DNA of 63,438 bases, taken from NCBI GenBank assembly GCA_025360715.1, contig JANYBS010000030.1:1-63438 (forward strand). The letters are read 5' to 3'. This stretch comes from Candidatus Eiseniibacteriota bacterium (GTDB taxonomy: Bacteria; Eisenbacteria; RBG-16-71-46). This document shows, piece by piece, positions 37,745-46,494 of the stretch. Under the pieces are notes generated by a model. That model saw only the letters and a list, made by a program, of their open reading frames with translations, did no database searches and was not told the DNA's origin. Made by a program: the position numbers and the translations under genes. Positions within the stretch are counted from its first letter, which is position 1. Every line of letters starts with the position of its first letter.

Positions 37745-38302
37745 ATGACGGAACCCGAACGTGATCGCGCTTGCATCGGGCGCATGTGCGCGGGTGATGC
37801 GCGCGCGCTCGAGGAGCTCTACGACCGGTACAGCGGATTGCTGTACTCGCTGGTCGTTCGCGTGACGGGTTCCGCGACGGATGCAGAGGATGTCTTGCAG
37901 GAGGTCTGGGTGCAGGTCTGGAAGAAGGCGCCTTCGTACGATGCCGCGCGCGGAAACGTGGGCGCATGGCTCGTGACCACGGCTCGCAGTCGCGCGATCG
38001 ACCGCGTGCGCAGCCGGGGATCGCGCCTGCGCGCCGAGACCGCTTCGGGCACCGAGCCGCTCCCGGTCGTTCCCGACGCGTCCACCGACGCCGTTCGCAG
38101 CCAGCTTCAGCAGAGCGTGGGCGACGCGCTGGCTGCGCTCGAGCCCAAGCATCGGCAAGTGGTCGAATTGGCGTTCTTCGAAGGGCTCTCGCAAAGTGAG
38201 ATCGCTGCGCGCATCGCGGCGCCACTGGGAACCGTGAAGTCGTGGACGCGACAAGCGCTGCAACGCTTGCGTGACCGCGTCCCTGAGGAGCTTCGGTCAT
38301 GA
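37745..38302 (+). CDS. ECF RNA polymerase sigma factor (SigK/RpoE-like)
   Basis: 185 residues; the ATG at 37745 follows GGAG by 8 bp. Region 2 reads ALEELYDRYSGLLYSLVVRVTGSATDAEDVLQEVWVQVWKKA, and region 4 reads LAALEPKHRQVVELAFFEGLSQSEIAARIAAPLGTVKSWTRQALQRLR. The next gene encodes its probable anti-sigma factor, with an ATGA overlap. The pair should respond to an envelope signal and plausibly controls the divergent DUF4331 gene or the downstream metal genes. Confidence 0.94.
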   Translation: MTEPERDRACIGRMCAGDARALEELYDRYSGLLYSLVVRVTGSATDAEDVLQEVWVQVWKKAPSYDAARGNVGAWLVTTARSRAIDRVRSRGSRLRAETASGTEPLPVVPDASTDAVRSQLQQSVGDALAALEPKHRQVVELAFFEGLSQSEIAARIAAPLGTVKSWTRQALQRLRDRVPEELRS

Positions 38303-39138
38303 CCGCGCATCGCGACGAACATCTGGAGCTGTGTGCGGGCCTGCTGCTGGGCGCGCTCGACGCTGCCGATCGCGCGGAACTCGAAGCGCACTTGGCCGGT
38401 GGCTGCGCCGTGTGCGATGGGGAACTGGCGCGGCTTTCGCAGTCGGTGGAACTGCTCGCGTATTCACTTCCGCAGCAGGCGCCGCCCGCTGCGCTGCGCT
38501 CGCGCGTGCTCGCCGCGGTGCAGGCCGCGGCCGCGGCCGAGCCGCGCGGCGCGTCTGCGCCGGCCACAGCGCCCGATCCGCGCGCGGCGCGGGTGATCGA
38601 GTTGCCGCGCCGGCAGAGCAACTTCGCGGCCTGGGGATGGGCTGCGGCTGCGGCGGCGCTCGCGATCGCCAGCTTCGTCACGTGGCGCCAGGCGAACGAC
38701 ATGCGCTCGCAATTGGCGGCTGCGCGCGCGCAGGCGGACTCGCTTCAGCATCAGCTCGCCGATGAGCGCCAGTGGGCCGCGCTCGAGGTGGCGCCGCAGG
38801 CCAAGGTGGTCGCGCTCGCCCCGACGCCCGCAGGGGCGGTACAGTTGGCGGCGCACATGACGTTCGATCCGGCCACGCGCCGGGGTGTGTTCGTGAGCGA
38901 CAGCATGGTCGCGCCTGCGGGGCACGACTATGAGCTTTGGGCGATATCCAAGAGCGGCCCGGTCAGTCTGGGCGTCGTGCGCGCCGATTCTTCTGGCCGC
39001 GTGCGGGTGCGTATCGCGGACTGCGGCGACCCCGCGACGCTGGGCGCGTTCGCGATCTCGCTCGAAGCGGCAGGCGGCGCGCCCACGCGCAATGCCCCGG
39101 GTGGACCCGTGGTGATGGTGGGCAAGATCGCCGGCTGA
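38299..39138 (+). CDS. Membrane anti-sigma factor (RskA-like)
   Basis: 279 residues. The N-terminal zinc-binding anti-sigma domain is visible (DEHLELCAGLLLGALDAADRAELEAHLAGGCAVCDGEL; HxxxC/CxxC pattern). One membrane helix (FAAWGWAAAAAALAIASFVTW, about 108-128) and a short coiled coil follow. The periplasmic RskA domain (GVFVSDSMVAPAGHDYELWAISKSGPVSLGVVRADSSGRVRVRI) closes the protein. It should bind the sigma factor encoded just before and release it by regulated proteolysis. Confidence 0.92.
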   Translation: MTAHRDEHLELCAGLLLGALDAADRAELEAHLAGGCAVCDGELARLSQSVELLAYSLPQQAPPAALRSRVLAAVQAAAAAEPRGASAPATAPDPRAARVIELPRRQSNFAAWGWAAAAAALAIASFVTWRQANDMRSQLAAARAQADSLQHQLADERQWAALEVAPQAKVVALAPTPAGAVQLAAHMTFDPATRRGVFVSDSMVAPAGHDYELWAISKSGPVSLGVVRADSSGRVRVRIADCGDPATLGAFAISLEAAGGAPTRNAPGGPVVMVGKIAG

Positions 39139-39189
39139 GCGTTGACATCGCGACCTCATCCAGCCGGGTTCGCGCTCCGTAGCAGGGGC

Positions 39190-40041
39190 ATGAAGATGCC
39201 CTTTGTGATCGCCACACTCGCCTTCGCCGCTGCCGCACTGATCGCGGCGCCCATCGCTCGCGCTCATGAATACTGGCTCGCTCCCAGTGCGTACGAAGCC
39301 CGCCCGGGGCAGCCGGTCACCGTCTCTGCCGTCGCCGGCACCGGCTTTCGTGGCGAGAAGAAGCCTTGGGCGCCCGATCATGCCGTGCGTCTTCTGGCGC
39401 GCTCCTCGCGCGTACTCGACCTGAGCGTCGTCGCGCGGGCGGGCGAGCTCACGTGGGCACGGTTCAGCCCCGCCGACGATGGCGGCGCGCTGCTGGCGTT
39501 CCAGTCGGACTTCACGCCGATCGAGCTGCCGGCGGCCACGTTCGACGCGTATCTCGCCGATCAGGGCCTGGACGCTCCGCTCGCCGCTCGCGCCCGGCTG
39601 ACGCCGCGCCCCGCGGGCCGCGAGCGCTACCGCCGCTGCGCCAAATCATGGCTCGCGGGCCGCGACGCCGCCCGCGCGCTTGCGCCTGTGGGACTGCCGC
39701 TCGAGATCGTGCCGCTCGAGGTACCGGGTGCTGTGGCGTTCTTGCATGTGCGCGTGCTCTGGAATGGCCAGCCACTCGCGAACGCGCGCATCAAGACGTG
39801 GCGCCATGCGTGCGATGCGGTCGGCGCGCCGGCCGATCCCGAGACTCGCGATTCGGTGAGCGTCGCCAGCGAGACGCGCACCGATGCGCACGGCGAGGTG
39901 GATGTGCGCTGCGCCGAGGCGGGCGAGTGGCTCGTGAGCGTCGTGCACATGGTGCCTTCGAGCGAGCCCGCAAAGGCGGATTGGGAGAGCACGTGGGCTT
40001 CGCTCACGTTCGTTCGCCCGCAGCCGGCGGTGCGGCGATGA
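39190..40041 (+). CDS. Secreted DUF4198 protein, probable metal-uptake accessory
   Basis: 283 residues; a signal peptide (about 1-25) precedes HEYWLAPSAYEARPGQPVTVSAVAGTGFRGEKKPW, the classical DUF4198 opening with its N-terminal His. A second beta domain (FLHVRVLWNGQPLANARIKTW...TDAHGEVDVRCAEAGEWLVSVVHM) completes the family pattern. DUF4198 proteins typically accompany nickel or cobalt uptake systems and bind the metal in the periplasm. The gene overlaps the following hupE-like gene (ATGA), supporting that role. Confidence 0.88.
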   Translation: MKMPFVIATLAFAAAALIAAPIARAHEYWLAPSAYEARPGQPVTVSAVAGTGFRGEKKPWAPDHAVRLLARSSRVLDLSVVARAGELTWARFSPADDGGALLAFQSDFTPIELPAATFDAYLADQGLDAPLAARARLTPRPAGRERYRRCAKSWLAGRDAARALAPVGLPLEIVPLEVPGAVAFLHVRVLWNGQPLANARIKTWRHACDAVGAPADPETRDSVSVASETRTDAHGEVDVRCAEAGEWLVSVVHMVPSSEPAKADWESTWASLTFVRPQPAVRR

Positions 40042-41138
40042 GTGGCGCGCAGCGCATGAGGCGCTCGCTGCTTGCGAGCATGCTCGCCTTCGCGATGGTG
40101 TGCGCCGTGTCCGGCGCGGCCGTTGCGCATGACGTTTCGTACAGCCACGCCGAGCTGCGCGTGACTGGGGCGCATGTGACGCTCGCACTCGCGATCCACC
40201 GCAACGATGCGGCACAGACACTCGGCGCCGCGGCGCCGGACTCATTTCTGAGCGCTGCTTACCTGGCGCCGCGCGCGACGACATTGGCCCACACACTGGC
40301 TCCGCGGTTCGATCTGCGCGCGAACGGCGCGTCACTGGCACTGGTGTTCGATGCCGCGGTGCCCGATCTCCCACGGCATGGCGTGATGCTGCGATTCCAC
40401 GCCGATGCGCCTCGCACCATCGGTGATGTCGCCGTGCACGCACTGCTGTTTCCGGCCAACAACCTGCACGAGACTTTTCTGGACGTATATTCCGACGGCC
40501 GCCTGGCCCGTCAGGCGGTACTGAGCGCCGAGCATCCCGACACGCGCGTGTTTGCCGCGAGTACGCCCGGCATTCTCGCGGTTCTCGGAACGTTCATCGC
40601 CGCCGGCGTGCACCACATCTTCATCGGCCCCGATCACATCCTTTTCATCCTGGGTCTGTTGCTGCTCGGTGGATCGCTCGCGCAGGTGCTCAAGGTCGCC
40701 ACGTCATTCACGCTCGCCCACAGCATCACGCTGGCACTCGCGGCGCTTGGTATCGCGAACGTGCCTAGCCGCATCGTGGAGCCCGCGATCGCGCTGAGCA
40801 TCGTGTACGTGGCGATCGAGAACCTGCGCGCGGGTAAAGGTGCGTCCGATTGGCGCACGCGTGTCGCGTTCGGCTTCGGGCTCGTGCATGGCTTCGGGTT
40901 CGCGAGCGTGCTGCGCGAGTTCGGCCTGCCGCGTGAGGCGTTGGGCTGGTCGCTGCTGGGATTCAACGTGGGCGTGGAACTGGGCCAGGCGGCGATCGTG
41001 CTGGCCGTGGTGCCCGTGCTCACGTGGTTGCGCGCACATTCACCGCGGCAGGCGGGACGACTCGTGATCGCGGCTTCGTGGGTCATCGCCGCGGTCGGCG
41101 CGTATTGGTTCGTGCAGCGAGTGTTGACCAGGGCGTGA
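40038..41138 (+). CDS. HupE/UreJ_2 family membrane protein (probable Ni/Co permease)
   Basis: 366 residues. A signal peptide is followed by a beta-rich periplasmic domain starting AHDVSYSHAELRVTGAHVTLALAIH. Six or seven helices come next, with AAGVHHIFIGPDHILFILGLLLLGG, SFTLAHSITLALAALG and FGLVHGFGFASVLREFG. The repeated His-rich motifs HxxxGxDH and FTxxHS mark the HupE/UreJ family, which moves nickel or cobalt (and possibly copper). Together with DUF4198 it forms a two-gene uptake unit. Confidence 0.92.
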   Translation: MSGAQRMRRSLLASMLAFAMVCAVSGAAVAHDVSYSHAELRVTGAHVTLALAIHRNDAAQTLGAAAPDSFLSAAYLAPRATTLAHTLAPRFDLRANGASLALVFDAAVPDLPRHGVMLRFHADAPRTIGDVAVHALLFPANNLHETFLDVYSDGRLARQAVLSAEHPDTRVFAASTPGILAVLGTFIAAGVHHIFIGPDHILFILGLLLLGGSLAQVLKVATSFTLAHSITLALAALGIANVPSRIVEPAIALSIVYVAIENLRAGKGASDWRTRVAFGFGLVHGFGFASVLREFGLPREALGWSLLGFNVGVELGQAAIVLAVVPVLTWLRAHSPRQAGRLVIAASWVIAAVGAYWFVQRVLTRA

Positions 41139-41617
41139 GACGTAGCCATGGGGGATGCGTTCGACGCGCACTGGCCACGTGGAGCCGCCGAGGGGAGATC
41201 TTCGGCGGTTTCACTTTGTTCGGGCGGCGAACACGCCGCGCCGAGAGGTAAAATCGTCTACGAGAAACGGCTCGGATACACTAGCATCCGGCGAAATACA
41301 CGGGCGCTGGCGATCGCTCGCCAGCGCCCCTTGAAAGACGTCGCGCGACCGGTCGGTGTTGTACCGATATTCCCCCGAGTACCGGAGCCGTTCGGATCGC
41401 GCGACCTTTTGCGCTTGAAGCCGCACGAGTCGTCGAGGCCCCCGAGGGGCGAGAACCGCGACACCCGCGCGTACCTGATAAAACGCACGCAGAGTCGAAA
41501 TCGGTCCAGTTTTCTTTCATCCGTATGCGGTCGTTTGTAAAATGCTGTAAGATATAGACTTGAGCGGCGCTGTCTGCGACGCGTCGGGTTTGTCGGCAGG
41601 CTGATCCGGGGGGGTGC
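41139..41617. other. Intergenic region of 479 bp, locally AT-rich
   Basis: No gene is supported: the short frames lack ribosome sites and coding-like third-position bias. A perfect 12-bp hairpin (GGGCGCTGGCGA, 41302-41313, complement 41318-41329) may end the hupE transcript. The right part (41480-41570) is distinctly AT-rich for this genome. It contains TAAAAT (41538-41543), a possible -10 box for the sigma-kinase operon, without a good -35. Confidence 0.55.
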
Positions 41618-42208
41618 ATGACCGTTTTGGTCCCGCCAGCGGGGCTCGAATCCACGCTCACGCTGCTGGCGCGCGCGCGTCAGGGCGACCGCGCGGCGCT
41701 CGGGATGATCGCCGAGCGATATCAAGTGGCGCTCAAGCGATTCGCGCGTGGGCGGCTGCCGGCTGCGGCGCGCGGTCTGGTCGAGACCGACGACGTCGTA
41801 CAGGCAGCGTTGATGAAATCGCTCCCAAGATTGGGCGACTTCGAATCCCGGTTCCGCGGATCCTTGCTGGCCTACCTGCGCTGCGCGGTGCTCAACCAGA
41901 TCCGCGATGAGATCCGGCGCGCCCAGCGCCGCCCGGTCACGGCGCAGATCAGCATGCAGTTGCCGGCTTGCGGCGATGATCCCCTGCAGGGCGTGATCAG
42001 CCGCGAAGCGCTCGAGCAGTACGACGCCGCACTCGCCGACCTGCCGGCGGATCAGCAGGAAGCCTTCATGATGCGCATCGAGATGAACTGCAGCTACCGA
42101 GAGATCGCCGATGCGTTGGGGCGCACCTCGAGCGAGTCGGCGCGAATGCTCGTGCGCCGTGCGATCGATTCCCTCGCGCGCGCGCTGCGTCGCACGCGGG
42201 CGTCATGA
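41618..42208 (+). CDS. ECF-type sigma factor linked to a serine/threonine kinase
   Basis: 196 residues, similar in layout to the sigma factor at 25 kb. Region 2 is IAERYQVALKRFARGRLPAAARGLVETDDVVQAALMKSLPRL and region 4 is LADLPADQQEAFMMRIEMNCSYREIADALGRTSSESARMLVRRAIDSLARAL. There is no anti-sigma gene beside it. The following kinase gene overlaps by four bases (ATGA), suggesting phosphorylation-controlled sigma activity. Confidence 0.92.
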   Translation: MTVLVPPAGLESTLTLLARARQGDRAALGMIAERYQVALKRFARGRLPAAARGLVETDDVVQAALMKSLPRLGDFESRFRGSLLAYLRCAVLNQIRDEIRRAQRRPVTAQISMQLPACGDDPLQGVISREALEQYDAALADLPADQQEAFMMRIEMNCSYREIADALGRTSSESARMLVRRAIDSLARALRRTRAS

Positions 42209-45003
42209 CGCAGCCTCCGGATCCGGCTTCGCACGACTTCGACCACCTGCTCGACGCCATCTCGGATGGCGGAGCGGTGGAATGGGATCGTGAGCGCGCG
42301 GCGGGGCATACCGACGACGAGACGCTGGATGTGCTGCAGATGATCGACAAGGTCGCGCGCGTGCATCGCGGTGACGTGTCGCCCTCGCCGGTTGAAACGC
42401 TGCTCGAAGGCGAGCGCGTGTGGGGACCGCTGGTGATCCGCGCGCAGTTGGGCGCCGGCGTCTACGGCGAGGTCTATCGCGCCTACGATCCGGCGCTCCG
42501 CCGTGAGGTCGCCCTCAAGTTGTGGAGCTCCTCCGTGCAGTCGCGAGTGATCGAGCAGTTGCTCGCCGAAGCCCGCGCGTTGGCGCAGATCCGGCACCCG
42601 AACGTGCTCACGGTGCTCGGCGCCGACGTACACGACGGCCGCGCCGGCATGTGGACCGAACTGCTCGATGGGGCCACACTCGAGCAGTTGCTCACCCAGT
42701 TGGGCGCCGCCGATTGGCGGGAGACGGTGGTCTTCGGCATCGGCCTCTGCCGCGCACTCGCAGCGGTGCACGCGATGGGTTTCGTCCACCGCGACGTCAA
42801 AGCCTCGAACGTCATGCGCGAGCGCGGCGGACGCATCGTGCTCATGGACTTCGGCAGTGCCGGCTATTTCCAGGGCGAGCGGCCCAGTGCGCCCGACCTT
42901 CAAGGCACGCCCTTGAGCATGGCCCCCGAGACGCTTGCCGGTTCTGCCGCGACGCCGGCATCGGACCTCTACAGTCTCGGCGTGCTGCTCTTTCGTCTGA
43001 GTACGGGCTGCCATCCCGTGGAAGCGGCGTCGCTGCCGGAACTGCGCGAGGCGCTCGCGCGCGGGCCGCTGCCTTCGCCGCGCGCCATGCGTCCGAGCGT
43101 GCCGATCGGTTTCGCCGAGGTGATCTCGCACGCGCTCGAGCGCGACCCCGGCGCGCGCATCGCTTCGGCCGCGGAGTTCGAGCGCTTGCTGGCGCAGTCG
43201 CTGCGCTCGGATCTGCAAGCGGACACGGCGGGCATGCCCGTGCCCACCATGGTCTCGACCGCGCCGGCGCGCGGGAAGTGGGCTGCCGTGATGCCATGGG
43301 CGCTGGCAGCGCTGGGGCTGTTCATGGCTATCGTGCTCTGGATCAACCTGCGCACGGCCGGAGTCGAACCACCGACGCCGATGCAGTTCTCGATCCAGAT
43401 CCCCGTGGGCGAACATGTGGCGCAGTTCGCGAACGTGGTCATATCGCCCGACGGCACCACGATCGCATTCGCTGGCACCGACACGCTGGGCACGAATGCG
43501 CTCTGGACACGCCGCTTCGACGCTCGCACCGCCACGCGGATACCTGGCACCGAAGGCGCGATCTATCCGTTCTGGTCGCCCGATTGCCATGACATCGCGT
43601 TCTTCAGCGGAGGTAGTCTCAAACGCGTGAGCGTCAACGGCGGCCCCGTGCGCACCTTGTGCGCGGCCGCACTGGGCCGTGGCGGCAGCTGGAGCCCGAA
43701 CGGCACTATTCTCTTCGCCGGCGCGACCGAAGGCCCGCTCATGAGTATCGCAGCCACCGGCGGCACGCCGATCGCCGCGACCACGCTCGACGCCTCGGCG
43801 GGTGAGCTCTCGCACCGCTGGCCCAGCTTCCTGCCGGATGGCGAGCACTACCTGTACGTCTCGACGCCCGCGCGCCCCGGCGGACACCCGCTCTACGTGG
43901 GCTCGCTCTCTTCGGATCGCCGCGTGCATCTGGGTGAAGTGGGCTCGGGCGCCGTCTATTCGTCGGGGCACCTGGTCTACGTCTCCAAGCAGACGCTCGA
44001 AGCGCGTCCATTCGATCTGCACTCGCTCGATTGGAACGGCGAGGCCTTGCCGATCACGGACCTGCCAGGAGTCGGCGGTTCGCTCGCAGAACCGCACGCG
44101 AGTGTCTCGCGCAATGGGACGTTGGTGTCATCCTCGCTGACGCTGCTCTCGCGCCGGCTCGAATGGGTGGACTTGGTCACAGGAGTCGCGCTGCCGCTGG
44201 TTGCGGGGCCCTATTTCGATCCGGCGCTCTCGCCCGATGGCGAACGCATCGCCGCCGAGCAATCCGAGGGTACGGGGCGCAGCAACGTGTGGGTTCTGGA
44301 CGCACACACCGGCAAGGCGACGCGTGTGACCGACGCCGAGGCGCTCAACCGCCATCCGGTGTGGTCGCCGGGCGGCGACTCACTGCTTTTCAGCTCGAAT
44401 CGCTCCGGTCACTACGTGCTCTATGTACGCGAGCCCGACGCGAAAGCAGTCGACGCTGAACGCTTCACGACGGCTACGACGCTGCTCATGTGGCCCACGA
44501 GTTGGCATCGTGATGGCACGATCACGTTCGACAGCTTCGAGCCTGGTGGCAGCTACAACGTCTACATGTTGCGTGGGAGCAACGCCACGCCGGTCGCCTC
44601 GAGCGCCGCCACGGAACAACGCAGCGCACTATCGCCCGACGGCCGATATCTGGCGTACGACAGCGACGCCGGGCGGCACTCACAGGTGCACGTTTTCGAC
44701 CGCGCCACTTCGCGCGACTTCGTGCTCGCGGATAGCGTGGCGCAGGTGCCGCACTGGTCGCGGCAGAGCGGCCGGCTCTATTTCGTGACACCCGCGGGGG
44801 CGATCTTCGAGGTCACCCCCAAGGCCGGACTCCCGCCATCGAAGTGGCCGTCGCGGCAACTCTGCCGTGTGGGCCGAATCGACTCCTACGACGTGGACGC
44901 TCAGGGCCGTCGCGCGATCTGCGCCGTGATCTCGGAGTCCCGCCGGCCCGAGGACATCCTCGTGCTCGCGAATCTTCCGCAAGCGCTCAAGCGCGGGTTG
45001 TAG
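42205..45003 (+). CDS. Serine/threonine protein kinase with periplasmic PD40 (TolB-like) propeller
   Basis: 932 residues. The kinase has GAGVYGEVYRAYDPALRREVALKLW (about 82), HRDVKASN (about 196) and DFGSAGYF (about 214), all needed for activity. One membrane helix lies at about 360-378 (VMPWALAALGLFMAIVLWINL). The periplasmic part to the end contains repeated PD40 blades, for example VVISPDGTTIAFAGTDTLGTNALWTRR, DPALSPDGERIAAEQSEGTG and HPVWSPGGDSLLFSSNRSG. The propeller is the likely sensor, the kinase the transmitter and the sigma factor encoded upstream the target. Confidence 0.93.
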   Translation: MTQPPDPASHDFDHLLDAISDGGAVEWDRERAAGHTDDETLDVLQMIDKVARVHRGDVSPSPVETLLEGERVWGPLVIRAQLGAGVYGEVYRAYDPALRREVALKLWSSSVQSRVIEQLLAEARALAQIRHPNVLTVLGADVHDGRAGMWTELLDGATLEQLLTQLGAADWRETVVFGIGLCRALAAVHAMGFVHRDVKASNVMRERGGRIVLMDFGSAGYFQGERPSAPDLQGTPLSMAPETLAGSAATPASDLYSLGVLLFRLSTGCHPVEAASLPELREALARGPLPSPRAMRPSVPIGFAEVISHALERDPGARIASAAEFERLLAQSLRSDLQADTAGMPVPTMVSTAPARGKWAAVMPWALAALGLFMAIVLWINLRTAGVEPPTPMQFSIQIPVGEHVAQFANVVISPDGTTIAFAGTDTLGTNALWTRRFDARTATRIPGTEGAIYPFWSPDCHDIAFFSGGSLKRVSVNGGPVRTLCAAALGRGGSWSPNGTILFAGATEGPLMSIAATGGTPIAATTLDASAGELSHRWPSFLPDGEHYLYVSTPARPGGHPLYVGSLSSDRRVHLGEVGSGAVYSSGHLVYVSKQTLEARPFDLHSLDWNGEALPITDLPGVGGSLAEPHASVSRNGTLVSSSLTLLSRRLEWVDLVTGVALPLVAGPYFDPALSPDGERIAAEQSEGTGRSNVWVLDAHTGKATRVTDAEALNRHPVWSPGGDSLLFSSNRSGHYVLYVREPDAKAVDAERFTTATTLLMWPTSWHRDGTITFDSFEPGGSYNVYMLRGSNATPVASSAATEQRSALSPDGRYLAYDSDAGRHSQVHVFDRATSRDFVLADSVAQVPHWSRQSGRLYFVTPAGAIFEVTPKAGLPPSKWPSRQLCRVGRIDSYDVDAQGRRAICAVISESRRPEDILVLANLPQALKRGL

Positions 45004-45048
45004 TCCCCTCCTCGCATCACGCAGACCATCTTGGCGGAAAGGCATCCC

Positions 45049-46494
45049 ATGCGACTCTCGAGTGCACCGTGGCTTCAAGGTCTTCTGCTGTGCACGACCC
45101 TGATGGTCGCGGCGTTCGCCAGTGTGGTGCACGCCACGCCGATCACACTCCACGATCCGCGAATCGCGGCGTTCGTGGGGCAGGCTCAGCAAGGGCCCTT
45201 CGACACGCCCGTGCTCGTGACAGGCTATCCGGAATTCACAGGCGTTTTCGGTTCGTCCAGCGTGGGTCTGGCGAATCCGTATCTGGCCGCATCGGTAGCG
45301 GCCTATTTCGCGAATGGCGGTTTCTACCTGTATGTGGTGCGCACGGCTGGCGCGGATGACGCTTCGTTGATCGGTGTCGACGGTGGGCCTGGCGCCCGTA
45401 CCGGGCTGCAGGCGCTACGCGGTCAGGACGCTGTCGGCATGGTCGCGGTACCCGGATCGGTGTCGCACGCGGTACAGAACGCGATGATCGCGCTGTGCGA
45501 GAGCATGGGCGACCGCATCGCGATCCTCGATCCCGTCTCGGCTACCGACGTGAACGCGGTGACGGCACAACGCGTCTCGCTCGTATCCACGAACGGCTAC
45601 GCCGCGCTCTACTTTCCATGGGTGCAGGCCGCGCCGCTGGGCGTCTCGCAGACGCTGCCGCCCAGCGCGTTCGCAGCCGGTGTCATGGCGCGCACGTCGC
45701 CTGCCGTGTCACCGACGGGCTCGCTCTCCACGGTGTCGGGATTCAGCCTGGCGATCAACACCACGCTCGATGGCACGCTCAACAGTGCGGGCATCTGTTC
45801 GCTGCGGCAGTTCGCCGGGCCCACATTCCAGGTGTGGGGTGCGCGCACGATCGCGAGCAACGTCGACTACCAGTACATCGCGGTTCGCCGCATGGCAGCT
45901 TGCATCGAGGCATCGGTCCGCCGCGGCACCACGTGGTGCTTGACCCAGCCCAACGATGCCACACTGTGGGCGCAACTCACGACGGACATCACGACTTTCA
46001 TGCAGACATTGTTCGCGGGTGGGTGGTTCAAAGGCACGACCGCGAATCAGGCCTATCTGGTGCAGTGTGGTACCACCACGATGACGGCTCAAGACCTGGC
46101 CGACGGAAAGACGAACATGCTGGTGGGATTCGCGCCTCTGCGCGCGGCAGAATATGTGCTCACGAGTATCACCCAGCAGCGGCCCAGTGCCACCGGCGTG
46201 GCGCCGGGATCACCGCGGTTCTCTTTCGCGGTGCCGCGGCCGAACCCTGCTCACGGAGTGACGACTTTGGCGTTCACATTGCCGCGCGAGAGCGCGGTCA
46301 CATTGAAGATCTTCGATGCTGCCGGCCGGCTCATGCGCACACTTGCGCAGGGCGAGCAGTGGAGCGCAGGCGCCCACGAGGTGGCGTGGGATGGCCGCGA
46401 CGAGGGCGGACGGAGCGCGGCATCGGGCACGTATCTTGCGCGAATCGAGTCTGCAAGCGGCTCGCGGTCTCAACGTGTCCTGTGGGTCCACTGA
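45049..46494 (+). CDS. Secreted phage tail sheath-like protein with FlgD-like sorting tail
   Basis: 481 residues, apparently intact; the ATG at 45049 follows GGAAAGG. A signal peptide occupies about 1-28 (VVHATP). Residues ~34-380 follow tail sheath proteins: AAFVGQAQQGPFDTPVLVTGYPEFTGVFG, then VAAYFANGGFYLYVVRTAG, then LYFPWVQAA...LPPSAFAAGVMART, then FQVWGARTIASNVDYQYIAVRRMAACIEASVRRG and QPNDATLWAQLTTDITTFMQTLFAGGWFKG, ending MLVGFAPLRAAEYVLTSITQQ. The usual N-terminal 'PGVY-EE' arm is missing, and a sorting module (PRPNPAHGVTTLAFTLPRESAVTLKIFDAAGR) is attached after the sheath C-terminal domain. No tube, baseplate or AAA gene is nearby. It is 45 bp after the kinase gene and may share its transcript. 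Confidence 0.85.
   Translation: MRLSSAPWLQGLLLCTTLMVAAFASVVHATPITLHDPRIAAFVGQAQQGPFDTPVLVTGYPEFTGVFGSSSVGLANPYLAASVAAYFANGGFYLYVVRTAGADDASLIGVDGGPGARTGLQALRGQDAVGMVAVPGSVSHAVQNAMIALCESMGDRIAILDPVSATDVNAVTAQRVSLVSTNGYAALYFPWVQAAPLGVSQTLPPSAFAAGVMARTSPAVSPTGSLSTVSGFSLAINTTLDGTLNSAGICSLRQFAGPTFQVWGARTIASNVDYQYIAVRRMAACIEASVRRGTTWCLTQPNDATLWAQLTTDITTFMQTLFAGGWFKGTTANQAYLVQCGTTTMTAQDLADGKTNMLVGFAPLRAAEYVLTSITQQRPSATGVAPGSPRFSFAVPRPNPAHGVTTLAFTLPRESAVTLKIFDAAGRLMRTLAQGEQWSAGAHEVAWDGRDEGGRSAASGTYLARIESASGSRSQRVLWVH

Noticed and set aside
41148-41540. A 130-codon frame between the hupE-like and sigma genes
   Set aside because: It has no ribosome site, no recognisable domain, and runs through the hairpin and the AT-rich part.
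42094-44097. A 667-codon open frame on the minus strand
   Set aside because: It is antisense to the PD40 kinase, has low-complexity Arg/His/Ala composition and no domain or ribosome site.
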